Source: JAHWKV01 sp040905365
GTDB taxonomy: Bacteria; Actinomycetota; CADDZG01; JAHWKV01
Assembly (NCBI GenBank): GCA_040905365.1
Contig: JBBDRQ010000044.1
Location: forward strand, 1 to 6,025
Direction of reading: 5' to 3'
DNA: 6,025 nt
This document shows, piece by piece, positions 5,971-6,025 of the stretch (positions within the stretch are counted from its first letter, which is position 1; every line of letters begins with the position of its first letter). The notes below the pieces were generated by a model. It searched no databases. It had not been told where the DNA came from and saw only the letters and a program-made list of their open reading frames with translations. Both the position numbers and the translations under genes were made by a program.

Positions 5971-6025
5971 CTAGTACCCTGGCCACCAACCTTCGGGGCG
6001 TTTGGCGGCGTGAGCCACTCCCTGG
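5971..6025. mobile_element. Left end of a second MITE-like or transposon copy (truncated by window edge)
   Basis: Positions 5971-6015 match 4576-4620 in the same orientation at 42 of 45 bases. The mismatches fall at 5976, 5979 and 5982, followed by 33 identical bases at 5983-6015. Weaker similarity (a shared CCCTGG) continues to the edge. It begins with the same CTAG tip, 22 bases after the reductase stop codon. Whether it is another short element or the end of a full transposon with a transposase cannot be seen. Confidence 0.7.

Noticed and set aside
5949..5972. Hairpin after the reductase (CGAG-ctt-CTCG with outer AGCT pairs) as a terminator
   Set aside because: The continuous stem is only 4 bases, the outer pairing is bulged, and no T-run follows on either strand.

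Overview
The window looks like the 5' end of a nonribosomal peptide biosynthetic gene cluster from a high-GC bacterium, most likely an actinobacterium. This is inferred from GC-rich coding DNA, MbtH-dependent NRPS enzymology and family resemblance; no marker gene fixes the taxon. Two genes carry a rare TTA leucine codon, which would matter if the host is Streptomyces-like.

Left part (1-4550, minus strand): a tightly packed three-gene operon read right to left. It encodes an MbtH-like NRPS chaperone (GTG start at 4550), then a flavin-dependent L-ornithine/L-lysine N-hydroxylase (start 4308, overlapping the mbtH stop as ATGA), then a large NRPS (start 2933, one base after the previous stop) that is still open at the left edge. 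The visible NRPS part is one complete initiation module: an adenylation domain interrupted by an N-methyltransferase domain, then a peptidyl carrier domain. There is no condensation domain in front. An N-hydroxylated amino acid supplied to an NRPS suggests a hydroxamate siderophore with an N-methylated first residue, or alternatively a piperazate-type peptide.

Middle (4551-4977): a gene-poor region between divergent genes. It holds (a) a compact element of about 167 bp with long imperfect terminal inverted repeats and CTAG at both tips, MITE-like, only about 25 bp upstream of mbtH; (b) a patch of about 100 bp with roughly one-third GC that may be a frameshifted remnant of a response-regulator receiver domain; (c) a CTTAAC/GTTAAG inverted repeat that could be an operator for the gene to the right.

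Right part (4978-6025, plus strand): a complete aldo-keto reductase of the Kv-beta-like (AKR6) type, followed 22 bp after its stop by a second, direct copy of the left end of the MITE-like element, cut by the window edge. The reductase is therefore bracketed by related mobile-element ends. It may be a tailoring gene or a passenger; the sequence does not decide this.
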